This document shows, one piece after another, positions 33,010-41,183 of a stretch of 64,000 bases of DNA. This DNA is from Elusimicrobiota bacterium (lineage in GTDB: Bacteria; Elusimicrobiota; Elusimicrobia; UBA1565): positions 1 to 64,000 of the forward strand of contig JBAZVI010000008.1 in NCBI GenBank assembly GCA_041660925.1. The letters are read 5' to 3'. The notes under the pieces were generated by a model. The model ran no database searches, was not told the origin of the DNA, and saw only the letters and a program-made list of their open reading frames with translations. Each line of letters opens with the position of its first letter. The first letter of the stretch is position 1. The translations under genes and the position numbers were made by a program.

Positions 33010-34176
33010 ATGAAGCCCCACCTCTCCCCGCTCGGCGAAGGACCCCTGCGCGAGCCCGTGCGCCTGCGCGAGGGCCTCACGACGCTCGGGCGCGGGGACG
33101 CGGCCGACGTCGACATCGACGACCCGCAGGTCTCGCGCCAGCACTGCAGCATCGAGCTGCGCGAGGGCGAGCTGCGCCTGCGCGACCTGGGCTCCTCCAA
33201 CGGGACCCGCCTCAACGGGAAGCGCATCATCCTCGCCGCGCTCAAGTACGGCGACACCATCGAGCTCGGGAAGGTGCGCCTGCGCGTCGAGCTGCGCGAG
33301 GCCCCGCCCACCGACCGGCCGCGGCCCGTCGGCAAGGTCGGCCCCTACGAGCTGCTCGAGCGCATCGGCGAAGGCCGCTCCGGCGTCGTCTACCGGGCCC
33401 GCGACCCGCGCAGCGAGGAGATCGTGGCGCTCAAGGCCCTGCGCCGCGAGCTCGTCGGCGACGCCGAGGCCCTTCGCCGCTTCAAACGCGAGATGGAGGC
33501 CCTGCGCCGCGCCGAGCACCCCAACGTCGTGCGCCTCCTCGACGCCGGCAGCGAGGGCGCGCTCGTCTACGCGGTGATGGAGTTCTGCGCGGGCGAAACG
33601 CTCGCCGCGGTCCTGCGGAGGGAGGGCCGGCTCACCGTACCCTACGCCGTCCACATCGGGGTCCAGCTCGCCGGCGCCCTCGAGTGCGTGCGCCTGCGCG
33701 GCGTCGTGCACCGCGACGTGAAGCCCGCGAACGTCCTGGTGGACCGCCGGGGGGGCGTGAAGCTCGCCGACTTCGGGCTCGCCAAGCCCAGCGCGGCCGA
33801 GGCCGGCGCGCCCGTGACCCAGGCGGGCTGCGCGATGGGCACCCCCTTCTACATGCCGCCGGAGCAGGTCCTCGACGGCGCCTCGGCCGACACGCGCTCG
33901 GACGTGCACGCGCTGGCCGCGACCCTCTACCACGCGCTCGCGGGACGCCCGCCCTACGGCGGGGACTCCGTCCCCGCCGTCCTGCGCGCCATCCGCGAGG
34001 CGCCGATCCCCTCGGTGCGCACGGAGCGTCCGGACTGTCCGGAGAGCGTGGACCTCGCCCTGCTCAAGGCGCTCGCGAAGGACCCGGCCGAGCGCTGGGG
34101 AACCCCCGGGGAGTTCGGCGCCGCGCTGGAGCGCGGCCTGCGCGAGATGGGCCCGGGCGTCGCGTTCCTGCACTGA
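33010..34176 (+). CDS. FHA-domain Ser/Thr protein kinase
   Basis: 388 residues. Residues about 10-95 form an FHA domain (LGRGDAADVDIDDPQVSRQH then LGSSNGTRLNGKRI) that binds phosphothreonine. The kinase domain follows: GEGRSGVVYRA glycine loop, VALKALR with the ATP Lys, HRDVKPANVLV catalytic loop, DFGLAK metal site and APE-equivalent PPEQV, so all catalytic residues are present. No membrane segment follows, so it is a soluble Hanks-type kinase. FHA placed before the kinase is less common than after it. TATGTT 8 nt before the ATG suggests leaderless expression. A 13-bp hairpin follows the stop. Confidence 0.93.
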   Translation: MKPHLSPLGEGPLREPVRLREGLTTLGRGDAADVDIDDPQVSRQHCSIELREGELRLRDLGSSNGTRLNGKRIILAALKYGDTIELGKVRLRVELREAPPTDRPRPVGKVGPYELLERIGEGRSGVVYRARDPRSEEIVALKALRRELVGDAEALRRFKREMEALRRAEHPNVVRLLDAGSEGALVYAVMEFCAGETLAAVLRREGRLTVPYAVHIGVQLAGALECVRLRGVVHRDVKPANVLVDRRGGVKLADFGLAKPSAAEAGAPVTQAGCAMGTPFYMPPEQVLDGASADTRSDVHALAATLYHALAGRPPYGGDSVPAVLRAIREAPIPSVRTERPDCPESVDLALLKALAKDPAERWGTPGEFGAALERGLREMGPGVAFLH

Positions 34177-34204
34177 CCGGGGATCTCCTCCGGAGATCCC
34201 CGGT
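34176..34204. terminator. Hairpin between convergent kinase and MFS genes
   Basis: ACCGGGGATCTCC pairs perfectly with GGAGATCCCCGGT around a 3-nt loop; there is no T-tract on either strand. Confidence 0.6.
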
Positions 34205-34209
34205 GGGGT

Positions 34210-35427
34210 CTAATCGACGGAGGTCTCCGGCATGCCCCGACCGGCCGGGAGGGTCTTCGGAGGTCCCTGCCGGTCGACCTGTCGGGCGACGAAGAAGACG
34301 GCCGCGGCGAGAAGGCTCGCCGCCCAGAACACCGCCGGGTAGCCGTACGCGCTCCAGAGCAGCCCCCCCAGCGCCGGCACGGTCATCGAGACCGCGTGGT
34401 CGAGGGTGATCCCGAGCGAGAGCGTCGCCGCCATGTCGCCGCGCTCGACGAGGATGCGGTCGAGGTAGGTCGTGCGCGCGATGCGGGTCGCGAACATCAG
34501 GTTGTCGAGGATGTAGAGCCCGTAGAGCAGCCCGACGCTGCGCGAGAGCGCGAAGCCCGCGCAGATGACGAGCAGGATCGCCGCGTCGGCGTAGAACATC
34601 CGCTTCTCCCCGAAGCGGTCCACGAAGACCCCGAACTCCTGGCGGAAGACGACCCCCAGCACCGCCGCGCAGAGGAAGAGCGCGGCCATCGTGCGCGGGC
34701 TCGCGCCGAACTCGGTGACGAGCACCCACGGCGCGAAGGTCAGGAAGATCTGCTTGCGCGCGCCGAAGAGCACGTTGAGCCAGTAGAAGAGCGCGTACTC
34801 CCGACGGACGACGAAGCGCCGCGCCGTCCCCGGCGTCTCGATCCCCGGGCCCATGCGCGCGAAGAGGACGGAGGCGGCGAGCGCGGCGAGGACCGCGGCG
34901 AGGTAGAGGCGCGCGTACATCGCGCCGCCCCCGCCCCGCGCGAAGACCCAGACGACGGCCGCGCCCAGGATCATGGCGAGGTTGCGCGCGCCGCTGATCT
35001 GGCCGAGGCGGCGTCCCTTCCCCCCCTCCTTCGCCATCCGGAGGCCGACCGCGCTCTCGACGGGCATGAAGAGGTGGTCGGCCATGCTCCAGGAGAGCAT
35101 CCAGAGCGTCATCGTCCGGGCGTCGGGAGAGAGGAATCCCAGCCCCGCCACCCCGGCGGCGGAGAGCAGGCCGATGAGCACGGCCCAGGCCCGCATCGGG
35201 AAGGCCGCGAGCGCGCCGGCGACGAAGAGGACCAGGAAGCCCGGCAGCTCGCGCGGGAACTCGAGCGCGCCGCGCGCGGCCGCGCTCAGCCGGAAGACGT
35301 CGCTGAGGTAGTTGTTGAAGGTGGAGTTGAGGATGCCCTGGTTGACCCCGAGCAGGAGGATGCCGAACAGGAACGCCCGCAGGTCCGGGTCCGCCGCCGC
35401 CCAGCGTCTTCGATAGGAGGAGAACAC
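34210..35427 (-). CDS. MFS transporter
   Basis: 405 residues with a GTG start 8 nt after TATCAT. About twelve membrane helices in two six-helix halves. The loop after helix 4 (LRMAKEGGKGRRLGQISGAR) and the FGVFVDRFGEKRMFY loop after helix 8 are in the places of the conserved MFS loops. Substrate cannot be read. No neighbouring gene points to one; the next gene is a divergent sugar-nucleotide dehydrogenase. Confidence 0.85.
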   Translation of the reverse strand: MFSSYRRRWAAADPDLRAFLFGILLLGVNQGILNSTFNNYLSDVFRLSAAARGALEFPRELPGFLVLFVAGALAAFPMRAWAVLIGLLSAAGVAGLGFLSPDARTMTLWMLSWSMADHLFMPVESAVGLRMAKEGGKGRRLGQISGARNLAMILGAAVVWVFARGGGGAMYARLYLAAVLAALAASVLFARMGPGIETPGTARRFVVRREYALFYWLNVLFGARKQIFLTFAPWVLVTEFGASPRTMAALFLCAAVLGVVFRQEFGVFVDRFGEKRMFYADAAILLVICAGFALSRSVGLLYGLYILDNLMFATRIARTTYLDRILVERGDMAATLSLGITLDHAVSMTVPALGGLLWSAYGYPAVFWAASLLAAAVFFVARQVDRQGPPKTLPAGRGMPETSVD

Positions 35428-35497
35428 GCGGGACTATGATAGGAAATGGGGCGGGCCGCCGCGGGCCTCTCCGTCGTGGGGGTGCGCGGCAGTGTGC

Positions 35498-35546
35498 TAC
35501 AATCGGGCTCGCCGTCGACGCTCCGCGCCGACGGCGAGAGGGTCTA
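35498..35546 (+). promoter_or_regulatory. Promoter and leader hairpin of the sugar dehydrogenase gene
   Basis: A TACAAT -10-like hexamer at about 35498 is followed by a 10-bp hairpin (CTCGCCGTCG with CGACGGCGAG) and then GAGAGGG before the ATG at 35547. The hairpin arm runs into the ribosome binding site region, so it could modulate translation. Confidence 0.45.
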
Positions 35547-36872
35547 ATGCACCAGGCAGAACATACCGGCACGATCAAGAAGCTCGAGGCGCGCTTCAAG
35601 GACCGCTCCGCGCGCGTCGGCATCCTCGGGCTGGGCTACGTCGGCCTGCCGCTGGCCGTCGAGTTCGGCCGCCGGGGCTACCGGGTCACCGGCTTCGACG
35701 TCAGCCCCCAGCGCGTGCGGGACGTGCGGCGCGGACGCTCCTACGTCTCGGACGTGGACTCCCGCGACCTCGCGCGTCTGGTCCGCTCCCGCTTCCTCAA
35801 GGCGGAGGAGCGCTTCGACGCCCTCTCCGAGCAGGACGCCGTCGTCATCTGCGTCCAGACCCCCATGCGCAAGACCAAGGAGCCCGACATCTCCAACATC
35901 GTGGCCGCGGTCCGCGAGATCGCCGGGCGCATGCGCCGATCCCCGCTCGTGGTGCTCGAGAGCACCACCTACCCCGGCGCCACCGAGGAGATCATCCTCC
36001 CCGAGCTCCAGAAGGGCGGCCGGCGCCTGGGCCGCGACTTCTTCCTCGCCTTCTCGCCCGAGCGCGTGGACCCGGGCAACCCGGTCTACAAGATCGCCAA
36101 CACCCCGAAGGTCGTCGGCGGCGCCGATCCCGCCTCGACGCGCCTGGCCTCGGCGCTCTACGCGCAGGTCATCACGAAGGTCGTCCCGGTCTCGAGCACC
36201 CGGGCCGCCGAGGTCGTCAAGCTCCTCGAGAACACCTTCCGCGCGGTGAACATCGCCCTCGTCAACGAAGTGGCGCTCATCTGCCACCGTCTGGGCCTCG
36301 ACGCCTGGGAGGTCATCGGCGCCGCGGCGACGAAGCCCTTCGGCTTCATGCCCTTCTACCCCGGCCCCGGCATCGGCGGGCACTGCATCCCGAAGGACCC
36401 GCAGCTGCTGAGCTGGAAGATGAAGACCTTGAACTTCGACCCCCGCTTCATCCAGCTCGCCTCCACCGTCAACGGCTCCATGCCCGAGCACACCGTGCGG
36501 CGCATCGCGGCCCTCCTCAACGAGGACCGCAAGGCGCTCAAGAGCAGCGCCATCCTCGTCCTCGGGGCGGCCTACAAGCCGGGCATCGAGGACTACCGGG
36601 AGTCCCCCTCGCTCGACGTCATGGACCTTCTTCTGCAGGCCGGCGCGAAAGTGCGCTACCACGACCGCTTCGTCCCCCGTCTCGAGGTCCGCGGCCGGAC
36701 CCTGCGCTCGGTGCCGCTGACCGACGCCGCGCTCCGCTCGGCCGCCTGCGTCGTCATCCTCACCGCCCACGCCGGGATCGACTACAAGAACGTCGTGCGC
36801 CGCGCGCGCCGCGTCTTTGATGCAAGGAACGCTACAAGAGGACTGATCTCCAAAAATCTACAACGACTGTGA
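35547..36872 (+). CDS. Nucleotide-sugar dehydrogenase (UDP-glucose/UDP-GlcNAc dehydrogenase family)
   Basis: 441 residues. The N-terminal Rossmann fold is VGILGLGYVGLPLAVEFGRR, followed by VVLESTTYPGATEEI and FLAFSPERVDPGN. The catalytic Cys lies in PGPGIGGHCIPKDPQLLSWK, with the upstream KLLENTFRAVNIALVNE that binds the sugar nucleotide. The family oxidises the C6 hydroxyl of a UDP-sugar to a carboxylate using two NAD+. The PGPGIGGHCIP wording and the FSPERVDPGN stretch are most like WbpA-type UDP-GlcNAc 6-dehydrogenases, but substrate is uncertain. It could supply the surface glycan made with the ligase at 18310. Confidence 0.92.
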   Translation: MHQAEHTGTIKKLEARFKDRSARVGILGLGYVGLPLAVEFGRRGYRVTGFDVSPQRVRDVRRGRSYVSDVDSRDLARLVRSRFLKAEERFDALSEQDAVVICVQTPMRKTKEPDISNIVAAVREIAGRMRRSPLVVLESTTYPGATEEIILPELQKGGRRLGRDFFLAFSPERVDPGNPVYKIANTPKVVGGADPASTRLASALYAQVITKVVPVSSTRAAEVVKLLENTFRAVNIALVNEVALICHRLGLDAWEVIGAAATKPFGFMPFYPGPGIGGHCIPKDPQLLSWKMKTLNFDPRFIQLASTVNGSMPEHTVRRIAALLNEDRKALKSSAILVLGAAYKPGIEDYRESPSLDVMDLLLQAGAKVRYHDRFVPRLEVRGRTLRSVPLTDAALRSAACVVILTAHAGIDYKNVVRRARRVFDARNATRGLISKNLQRL

Positions 36873-36879
36873 CCGCACC

Positions 36880-36931
36880 CTTCCCTATCTCCCCCGCCTG
36901 CGGGCGGGGGCAGGGGGAGAGGGAACCCGAT
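36880..36931. repeat. Palindromic C/G intergenic repeat, diverged copy
   Basis: CCCTTCCCTATCTCCCCCGC, a CTGCGGGCGGG centre and GGCAGGGGGAGAGGGAACC have the same plan as the copies at 345 and 1780. Confidence 0.5.
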
Positions 36932-36933
36932 GA

Positions 36934-36964
36934 AAGGCCCGCGCCAGCGGGCCTTCTCTTTTTT
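36934..36964. terminator. Terminator between dehydrogenase and radical SAM genes
   Basis: AAGGCCCGC pairs with GCGGGCCTT around GCCA and is followed by CTCTTTTTT on the plus strand. Confidence 0.85.
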
Positions 36965-36977
36965 CGACGATGCCGAG

Positions 36978-38411
36978 CTACCGGGAGAGCTTCTTCCGGA
37001 TGGAGAGGGCGATCCCCGCGAGCATCCGCGAGTGCGGGTCGCAGCCGGTGAACGAGGAAGGGTCGGGATAAAGACCGGGGCAGCCGCCCTGGCATTCCTT
37101 GAAGAGACGACAGCGGGCGCAGGACGGGTTGTCCCGCAGGCGGTGCCCGATGCGCGCGGCCGCGATCCGGTTCCAGGCGCTCTTGAACCGCGCGCGGCCG
37201 CAGTCGGCCGGGGCGAAATCCGTCAGGCGGGGCCCGAACGCCTTCCCGAAGAGCGAGCAGAAGGTGAATCCCCGCTCGCCGAGCGTGAGCAGTCCGAGAT
37301 GATGGAGGCAGGCGGGGCTCCCCGCGGTCTTCTGGACCTCGTCCTTCCCGGCGCGGTGCTGATGCACCTGGTTGACCTCGAAGACCTCGAAGGCGCGGCT
37401 CCGGCGGACGAGCCCGATGAGGCGCAGGCTCGCCTCCTCGATCTCGGACGCCTCGAGTCCCATGCGGTCGGCTTCGCGCGCCCAGCGTCCCGAGCGCACG
37501 GGCACCTCGACGAACCAGCGGCGGATGCCGGCGTCGCGCAGCGCGTCATGGAGCTCCCGCTCGCGGCCGAGCCAGGCACGATGCAGCATGCTGATGACGC
37601 AGACGGGGAGCCTCGCCGCGCTCAACCGCTCGAGGTTCTTCAGCGTGCGGCGGTAGGCGCCCGCGCGCCCGCGCATGGCGTCGTGCGCGCCCCCCGGCCC
37701 GTCGACGCTCACCTGGACGAAGCGCGCGTAGTCCGGATGCCTGCGGAACAGCTCGCGGACCTCGGAGACGTCTCCGGCGCCGTTCGTGCTCACCGAGAAC
37801 GGCAGAGCGTGCCGGGCGAGCTCGGAGCCGACGTGCGCGAGCAGGCGCGGGCGGAGCGTGACCTCGCCGCCGGTCAGCCGCACGTCCTCCACCCCGACCG
37901 CGTGCAGATTGCCGACCACCGCGGAGGCCGAGCGTTCGTCGAAGGTCCGGCCGCGCCGCGGCGCGCCCAGGAAGCAGTGGAGACAGCGCAGGTCGCAGGC
38001 GGAGACCAGATGCCAGGCCGCGACCCGGCAGGAGCACCGGAGTCCCGCGACCTCCACGGTCTGCCGCGGGTCGACGGGAGCGGGCCGCGGGGACAGCTCG
38101 AGGAGGTCCGAGAGGGTCGGGTCCGCCCGGATGTCCGCCGCCACCCGCGAAAGCGGCACTCCGGCGTCGAAGAGACCGGGGAAGCGCCGGCGCAGCCGCT
38201 CGATGGGGACCCGGCCGTCGCAGGCCTTCAGGAAAGAGTAGGCGGCGGGCTCGAGCTCGTAGACCTTGCCGCTGCGCCCGACGCCGCAGCGGTCGCTCGC
38301 CTGGCGGCAGGCCGTCCCCGTGCGAAGACGCAGCAGCGCCCCGGCTCTCAGCCGGGGATAGACCTCGCCGGAAACGGCGCCGCCGCGTCCGTGCGGACGC
38401 GGCGGCGTCAT
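36978..38411 (-). CDS. Radical SAM/SPASM peptide-modifying enzyme with PqqD-like N-terminus (RiPP maturase candidate)
   Basis: 477 residues with a GAAGGTGA site before the ATG at 38411. Residues about 15-110 look like a PqqD/RRE peptide-recognition domain (VYELEPAAYSFLKACDGRV then PIERLRRRFPGL). The radical SAM core starts at C139-x3-C143-x2-C146 (ACDLRCLHC), which holds the catalytic 4Fe-4S cluster, followed by RLTGGEVTLRP. The C-terminal SPASM domain has CARCRLFKECQGGC near residue 440 and earlier Cys at FTFCSLF and PADCG for auxiliary clusters. This is the plan of RiPP enzymes such as PqqE, MftC and thioether or cyclophane maturases. The 26-codon gene at 38442-38522, 30 nt upstream, is the likely substrate. 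Confidence 0.9.
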   Translation of the reverse strand: MTPPRPHGRGGAVSGEVYPRLRAGALLRLRTGTACRQASDRCGVGRSGKVYELEPAAYSFLKACDGRVPIERLRRRFPGLFDAGVPLSRVAADIRADPTLSDLLELSPRPAPVDPRQTVEVAGLRCSCRVAAWHLVSACDLRCLHCFLGAPRRGRTFDERSASAVVGNLHAVGVEDVRLTGGEVTLRPRLLAHVGSELARHALPFSVSTNGAGDVSEVRELFRRHPDYARFVQVSVDGPGGAHDAMRGRAGAYRRTLKNLERLSAARLPVCVISMLHRAWLGRERELHDALRDAGIRRWFVEVPVRSGRWAREADRMGLEASEIEEASLRLIGLVRRSRAFEVFEVNQVHQHRAGKDEVQKTAGSPACLHHLGLLTLGERGFTFCSLFGKAFGPRLTDFAPADCGRARFKSAWNRIAAARIGHRLRDNPSCARCRLFKECQGGCPGLYPDPSSFTGCDPHSRMLAGIALSIRKKLSR

Positions 38412-38441
38412 ACGTTCACCTTCAAAGGCCTCGTGCGCCGA

Positions 38442-38522
38442 CTAGCGCATGAAAGGGAAGGCGCAGGCGCTGGTCTTGCGGACCTTGCGGGCGGTATGGA
38501 TGCGCTTGATCAGTTTCTTCAT
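38442..38522 (-). CDS. 26-residue precursor peptide candidate for the radical SAM enzyme
   Basis: A minus-strand frame with an excellent AGGAGAGGTGACCC ribosome binding site before the ATG (38522-38520), ending with TAG at 38444-38442, 30 nt before the radical SAM start. The N-terminal 16 residues are very basic (MKKLIKRIHTARKVRK) and the last ten are different in character, TSACAFPFMR, with one Cys, two Phe around a Pro and a final Arg. Leader-like basic half plus a short distinct C-terminal core next to a RRE-containing SPASM enzyme is the classic layout of a RiPP precursor. It is below the length limit of most gene finders. No similarity to a known precursor was recognised. Confidence 0.72.
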   Translation of the reverse strand: MKKLIKRIHTARKVRKTSACAFPFMR

Positions 38523-38639
38523 GGGTCACCTCTCCTGCGTCGACGTCTGCGGAGATTATAGCGAGGTTCCGGCCGGAGCGCAAAGGCCGTTCGTACCTCT
38601 CGCGGATAGGCCTTTCAGGCCAGAGGGAACTGTAGAGCG

Positions 38640-39926
38640 TTATCCTAAATGCTGCTTCTTCAGCATGATGTCGACGATGGTGTCGTCGACCTTGGACATG
38701 CCGACCGTGGAGATGCGGGCGAGGTTGCGGATGGTGTCCTCGGCGCGGCGGCCGACGAAGCCCTCGAGCTCGGTGATGCCGAAGTGGTGCATCCCCATGT
38801 AGGCCGAGCGGATGGCGGTGTCCGCGGAGCTGACGACCTTGAGCGCGCAGCCGCCCTTGGCCCCGTCGCAGAGCATCCCGCCGATGTCGCTGACCACGTT
38901 GTTGACCGCGAGGGTGATGGCCTTGAGGTCGCGCCCCTTGCGCTGGTAGACGATGGCGGCGGAGGCGCCGACGCCCGCGGCGATGGCGCAGCCGCAGATG
39001 GGCGCGACCCCGCCGGTATGGGCCTTCACGAAGGCGTTGACGAGGTGTCCGAAGGCGATGCTCTTGAGCACCGTCTTCTCGGGCGTGCCGAAGTGCCGGC
39101 CGACGTTCCAGGGCACGAGGAAGGCGACGATGCCCTGGTTGCCGCTCTCCCCGCTCGACATCACGGGGACCGGCGCGCCGTCCATGCGCGCGTCGGTGGC
39201 GCAGGCGACGAGGATCTTGGTGGAGGAGAAGACGTCGTCCTGGAGCAGGCCCTTCTTCAGGAGCTGCTGGAGATAGTGCCCGACCTTGCGCAGACGCAGT
39301 CCCGCCTCGGCGGCGGCGAGGTTCATCTCCACGCCGCGCTTGAGGTGCCGCGCGTCCTCCGCGTCCATGCGCTCGGCCTGGCGCAGGAGCCCGGCGAGCG
39401 TCTCCTTGCGGAGGAGCTCCTTGAAGGGGAGCGGCGGCTTCGCGGCCGGACCGACCCCGCCGTCGACGAGGACGCGGTCGTCGCGGATGAGGCGGGAGAG
39501 CTCGGTGTGGCTGCCCGCGATGACGCACTCGACGCGGCGGCGCGCGCCGCGGGCGACGCACTCGACGTAGCTGTCGCGGCGCTCGGGAGAGACGGTCATG
39601 CGCACGCGCCCGGAGGAGACGAGCGCCCGGGCCCGGCGCACGAGCGCGGGCGTCGAGGCCCTGAGGACCTCCATGCGCAGCGCGGGCCGCGCCACCAGGA
39701 GGCCGAGCGCCCCGGCGAGGAGGTTCCCCTTGCGGCCGCCCGTGTTGGGGAGACTCACGCCCATCCCGTTCTTATAGGTGCCGGCGTCGAGCGTGAAGAC
39801 GGCCTCGCGTACGGGCTCGCCCAGCGCCTTCGCCGCGTGCGCCGCGCAGAGCGCGACGGAGGCCGGCTCGGTGCAGCCGAGCGCCGGATAGACCTGGTGC
39901 TTGAGGACTTCCTTGAGCAGATTCAT
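38640..39926 (-). CDS. L-cysteine desulfidase / UPF0597 (CyuA/YhaM-like) Fe-S enzyme
   Basis: 428 residues from the ATG at 39926 with a GGCGGAG site; an ATG at 39944 lies inside the TATCAT -10-like hexamer. Conserved parts: YPALGCTEPASVALCAAHAA near the start, GTYKNGMGVSLPNTGG, then HTGGVAPICGCAIAAGVGAS and GGMLCDGAKGGCALKV. The four Cys positions are those that bind the 4Fe-4S cluster in L-serine dehydratase-like and archaeal cysteine desulfidase enzymes. In E. coli the homologue CyuA breaks L-cysteine to pyruvate, ammonia and sulfide. Probably cytoplasmic and oxygen-sensitive, which suits an anaerobic lifestyle. It runs in the same direction as the radical SAM operon, about 120 bp upstream of the peptide gene. 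Confidence 0.9.
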   Translation of the reverse strand: MNLLKEVLKHQVYPALGCTEPASVALCAAHAAKALGEPVREAVFTLDAGTYKNGMGVSLPNTGGRKGNLLAGALGLLVARPALRMEVLRASTPALVRRARALVSSGRVRMTVSPERRDSYVECVARGARRRVECVIAGSHTELSRLIRDDRVLVDGGVGPAAKPPLPFKELLRKETLAGLLRQAERMDAEDARHLKRGVEMNLAAAEAGLRLRKVGHYLQQLLKKGLLQDDVFSSTKILVACATDARMDGAPVPVMSSGESGNQGIVAFLVPWNVGRHFGTPEKTVLKSIAFGHLVNAFVKAHTGGVAPICGCAIAAGVGASAAIVYQRKGRDLKAITLAVNNVVSDIGGMLCDGAKGGCALKVVSSADTAIRSAYMGMHHFGITELEGFVGRRAEDTIRNLARISTVGMSKVDDTIVDIMLKKQHLG

Positions 39927-40054
39927 GGGATTCTCCGCCGTCATGATACCATGCGCGGGGCGGGGGCGTCGGCCCGCAAGAGACTCAACATCCTGGGCCC
40001 TTGGCCCTAATCCGTCCGGACCCCGATGGCCCCCGCCGACATGGGCCCTGAGGG

Positions 40055-40060
40055 TATGCT
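40055..40060 (+). promoter_or_regulatory. -10-like TATGCT, 6 nt before the start codon
   Basis: TATGCT then ATCGCC then the ATG at 40067; no ribosome binding site. The same hexamer and spacing precede the M16 gene on the other strand at 61528-61533. Confidence 0.45.
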
Positions 40061-40066
40061 ATCGCC

Positions 40067-40927
40067 ATGAGGTGGCTCCCGCCCGCGCTCTTCTCCGTCC
40101 TCTTCTTCTCCGCCCCGGCCGCCTTCGCCTCCCCCTCCCTCGACTTCGCTCCCGTGAGCGGCCTCTCCGAGTCGCTCGAAGGCATCCGCGCCGGGGCCCT
40201 GAAGCTGCGACTCGAGAACCGCTCCGTCGCCCCCGCGGTCCTCCTTCCCGAAGCCGCGCCGGTCCCCGACGCCGTCCCCGACATCAGCTCCTACCCGGTG
40301 CGCGGCATCGACATCTCGCACTATCAGGATTCCATCGACTGGGCCAAGGTCGGGACCTCCGGGCTCTCCTTCGTCTACATCAAGGCCACGGAAGGGACCG
40401 ACCTCGTCGACGACATGTTCAAGCGCAACTGGAAGGGGGCCTCGGACGCCGGCCTGCTGAAGGGCGCCTATCACTTCTACAACTTCTGCGCCGGCGGGGC
40501 CGTGCAGGCCGACTTCTTCATCAAGAACGTCCCCGCGACCCCCGGCGCCCTGCCGCCGACCGTGGACCTCGAGCGCTCATCCTCCTGCCGGAAGATGCCG
40601 ACGCGCGCCGCCTTCCGCAAGTCGCTGGCCGCCTTCACCGCGAAGATCCAGGCCGCCTACGGCCGCAAGCCGGTGCTCTACACGAACGCCGACATCTACG
40701 GGCTGTACCTGCAGGGCGACAGCGCGGACTACCGCATCTGGTTCACCGACATCCACAACACGCAGCCGCAGCTTCCCGAGCCGCGGGCCTGGACCTTCTG
40801 GCAGTACTCCTTCAAAGGAAGGGTCCCGGGCATCGACGGCCCCGTGGACCTCGACGTCTACCGCGAGACCCCCGAGGCCCTGGCCGCGCTCACTCTAGAA
40901 GAAAACACCCTGTTGGCTTTGCGCTGA
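40067..40927 (+). CDS. Secreted GH25 lysozyme (N-acetylmuramidase)
   Basis: 286 residues with signal peptide MRWLPPALFSVLFFSAPAAF (cleavage after AFA) and a linker of about 55 residues. The GH25 domain starts at VRGIDISHYQDSIDWAKVG, continues with VYIKATEGTDLVDDMFKRNW, GAYHFYNF and PTVDLERSSSC, and ends with WTFWQYSFKGRVPGIDGPVD then LDVY. The catalytic Asp and Glu of the family lie in DISHYQ and VDLE. It cleaves the beta-1,4 bond between N-acetylmuramic acid and N-acetylglucosamine. As it is exported it may remodel the cell wall or attack other bacteria. Confidence 0.92.
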   Translation: MRWLPPALFSVLFFSAPAAFASPSLDFAPVSGLSESLEGIRAGALKLRLENRSVAPAVLLPEAAPVPDAVPDISSYPVRGIDISHYQDSIDWAKVGTSGLSFVYIKATEGTDLVDDMFKRNWKGASDAGLLKGAYHFYNFCAGGAVQADFFIKNVPATPGALPPTVDLERSSSCRKMPTRAAFRKSLAAFTAKIQAAYGRKPVLYTNADIYGLYLQGDSADYRIWFTDIHNTQPQLPEPRAWTFWQYSFKGRVPGIDGPVDLDVYRETPEALAALTLEENTLLALR

Positions 40928-40958
40928 TACCTTCCCGAACGCCCCTTCTCTGCAATCC

Positions 40959-41108
40959 GGGAACCATCCCCTCCCTCCGCGCGTACTCTTATCATGGCGT
41001 CAGGCACCGCAACTTTTGATACTTATTCCCTCCGCAGCCCGGAGAACGCCAATCTGCGCATCCTGCGGGCTTCGGCGGAACAAGTTGCGAAAGTCAACGT
41101 CTGACCCC
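40959..41108. repeat. REP-like element, copy B
   Basis: The core 40996-41108 is 113 bp, begins GGCGTCAGGCACCGCAACTT and ends AACGTCTGACCCC. Its centre (GGAGAACGCC...CATCCTGCGGGCTTC) and its left flank (GGGAACCATCCC...GCGCGTACTC) are the reverse complement of the element at 53480-53733. Confidence 0.8.
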
Positions 41109-41147
41109 ATGAGGTGGGAAATAGGGAAACAAAATATCTAATAGGTC

Positions 41148-41176
41148 TTGCCGCCCGGGATTTCCGGGCTTACACT
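41148..41176 (+). promoter_or_regulatory. Promoter with -35 TTGCCG and -10 TACACT
   Basis: TTGCCG at 41148-41153, a 17-bp spacer and TACACT at 41171-41176. The ATG at 41184 is only 7 nt past the -10, so the transcript would be leaderless or nearly so. Confidence 0.5.
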
Positions 41177-41183
41177 TACACGG

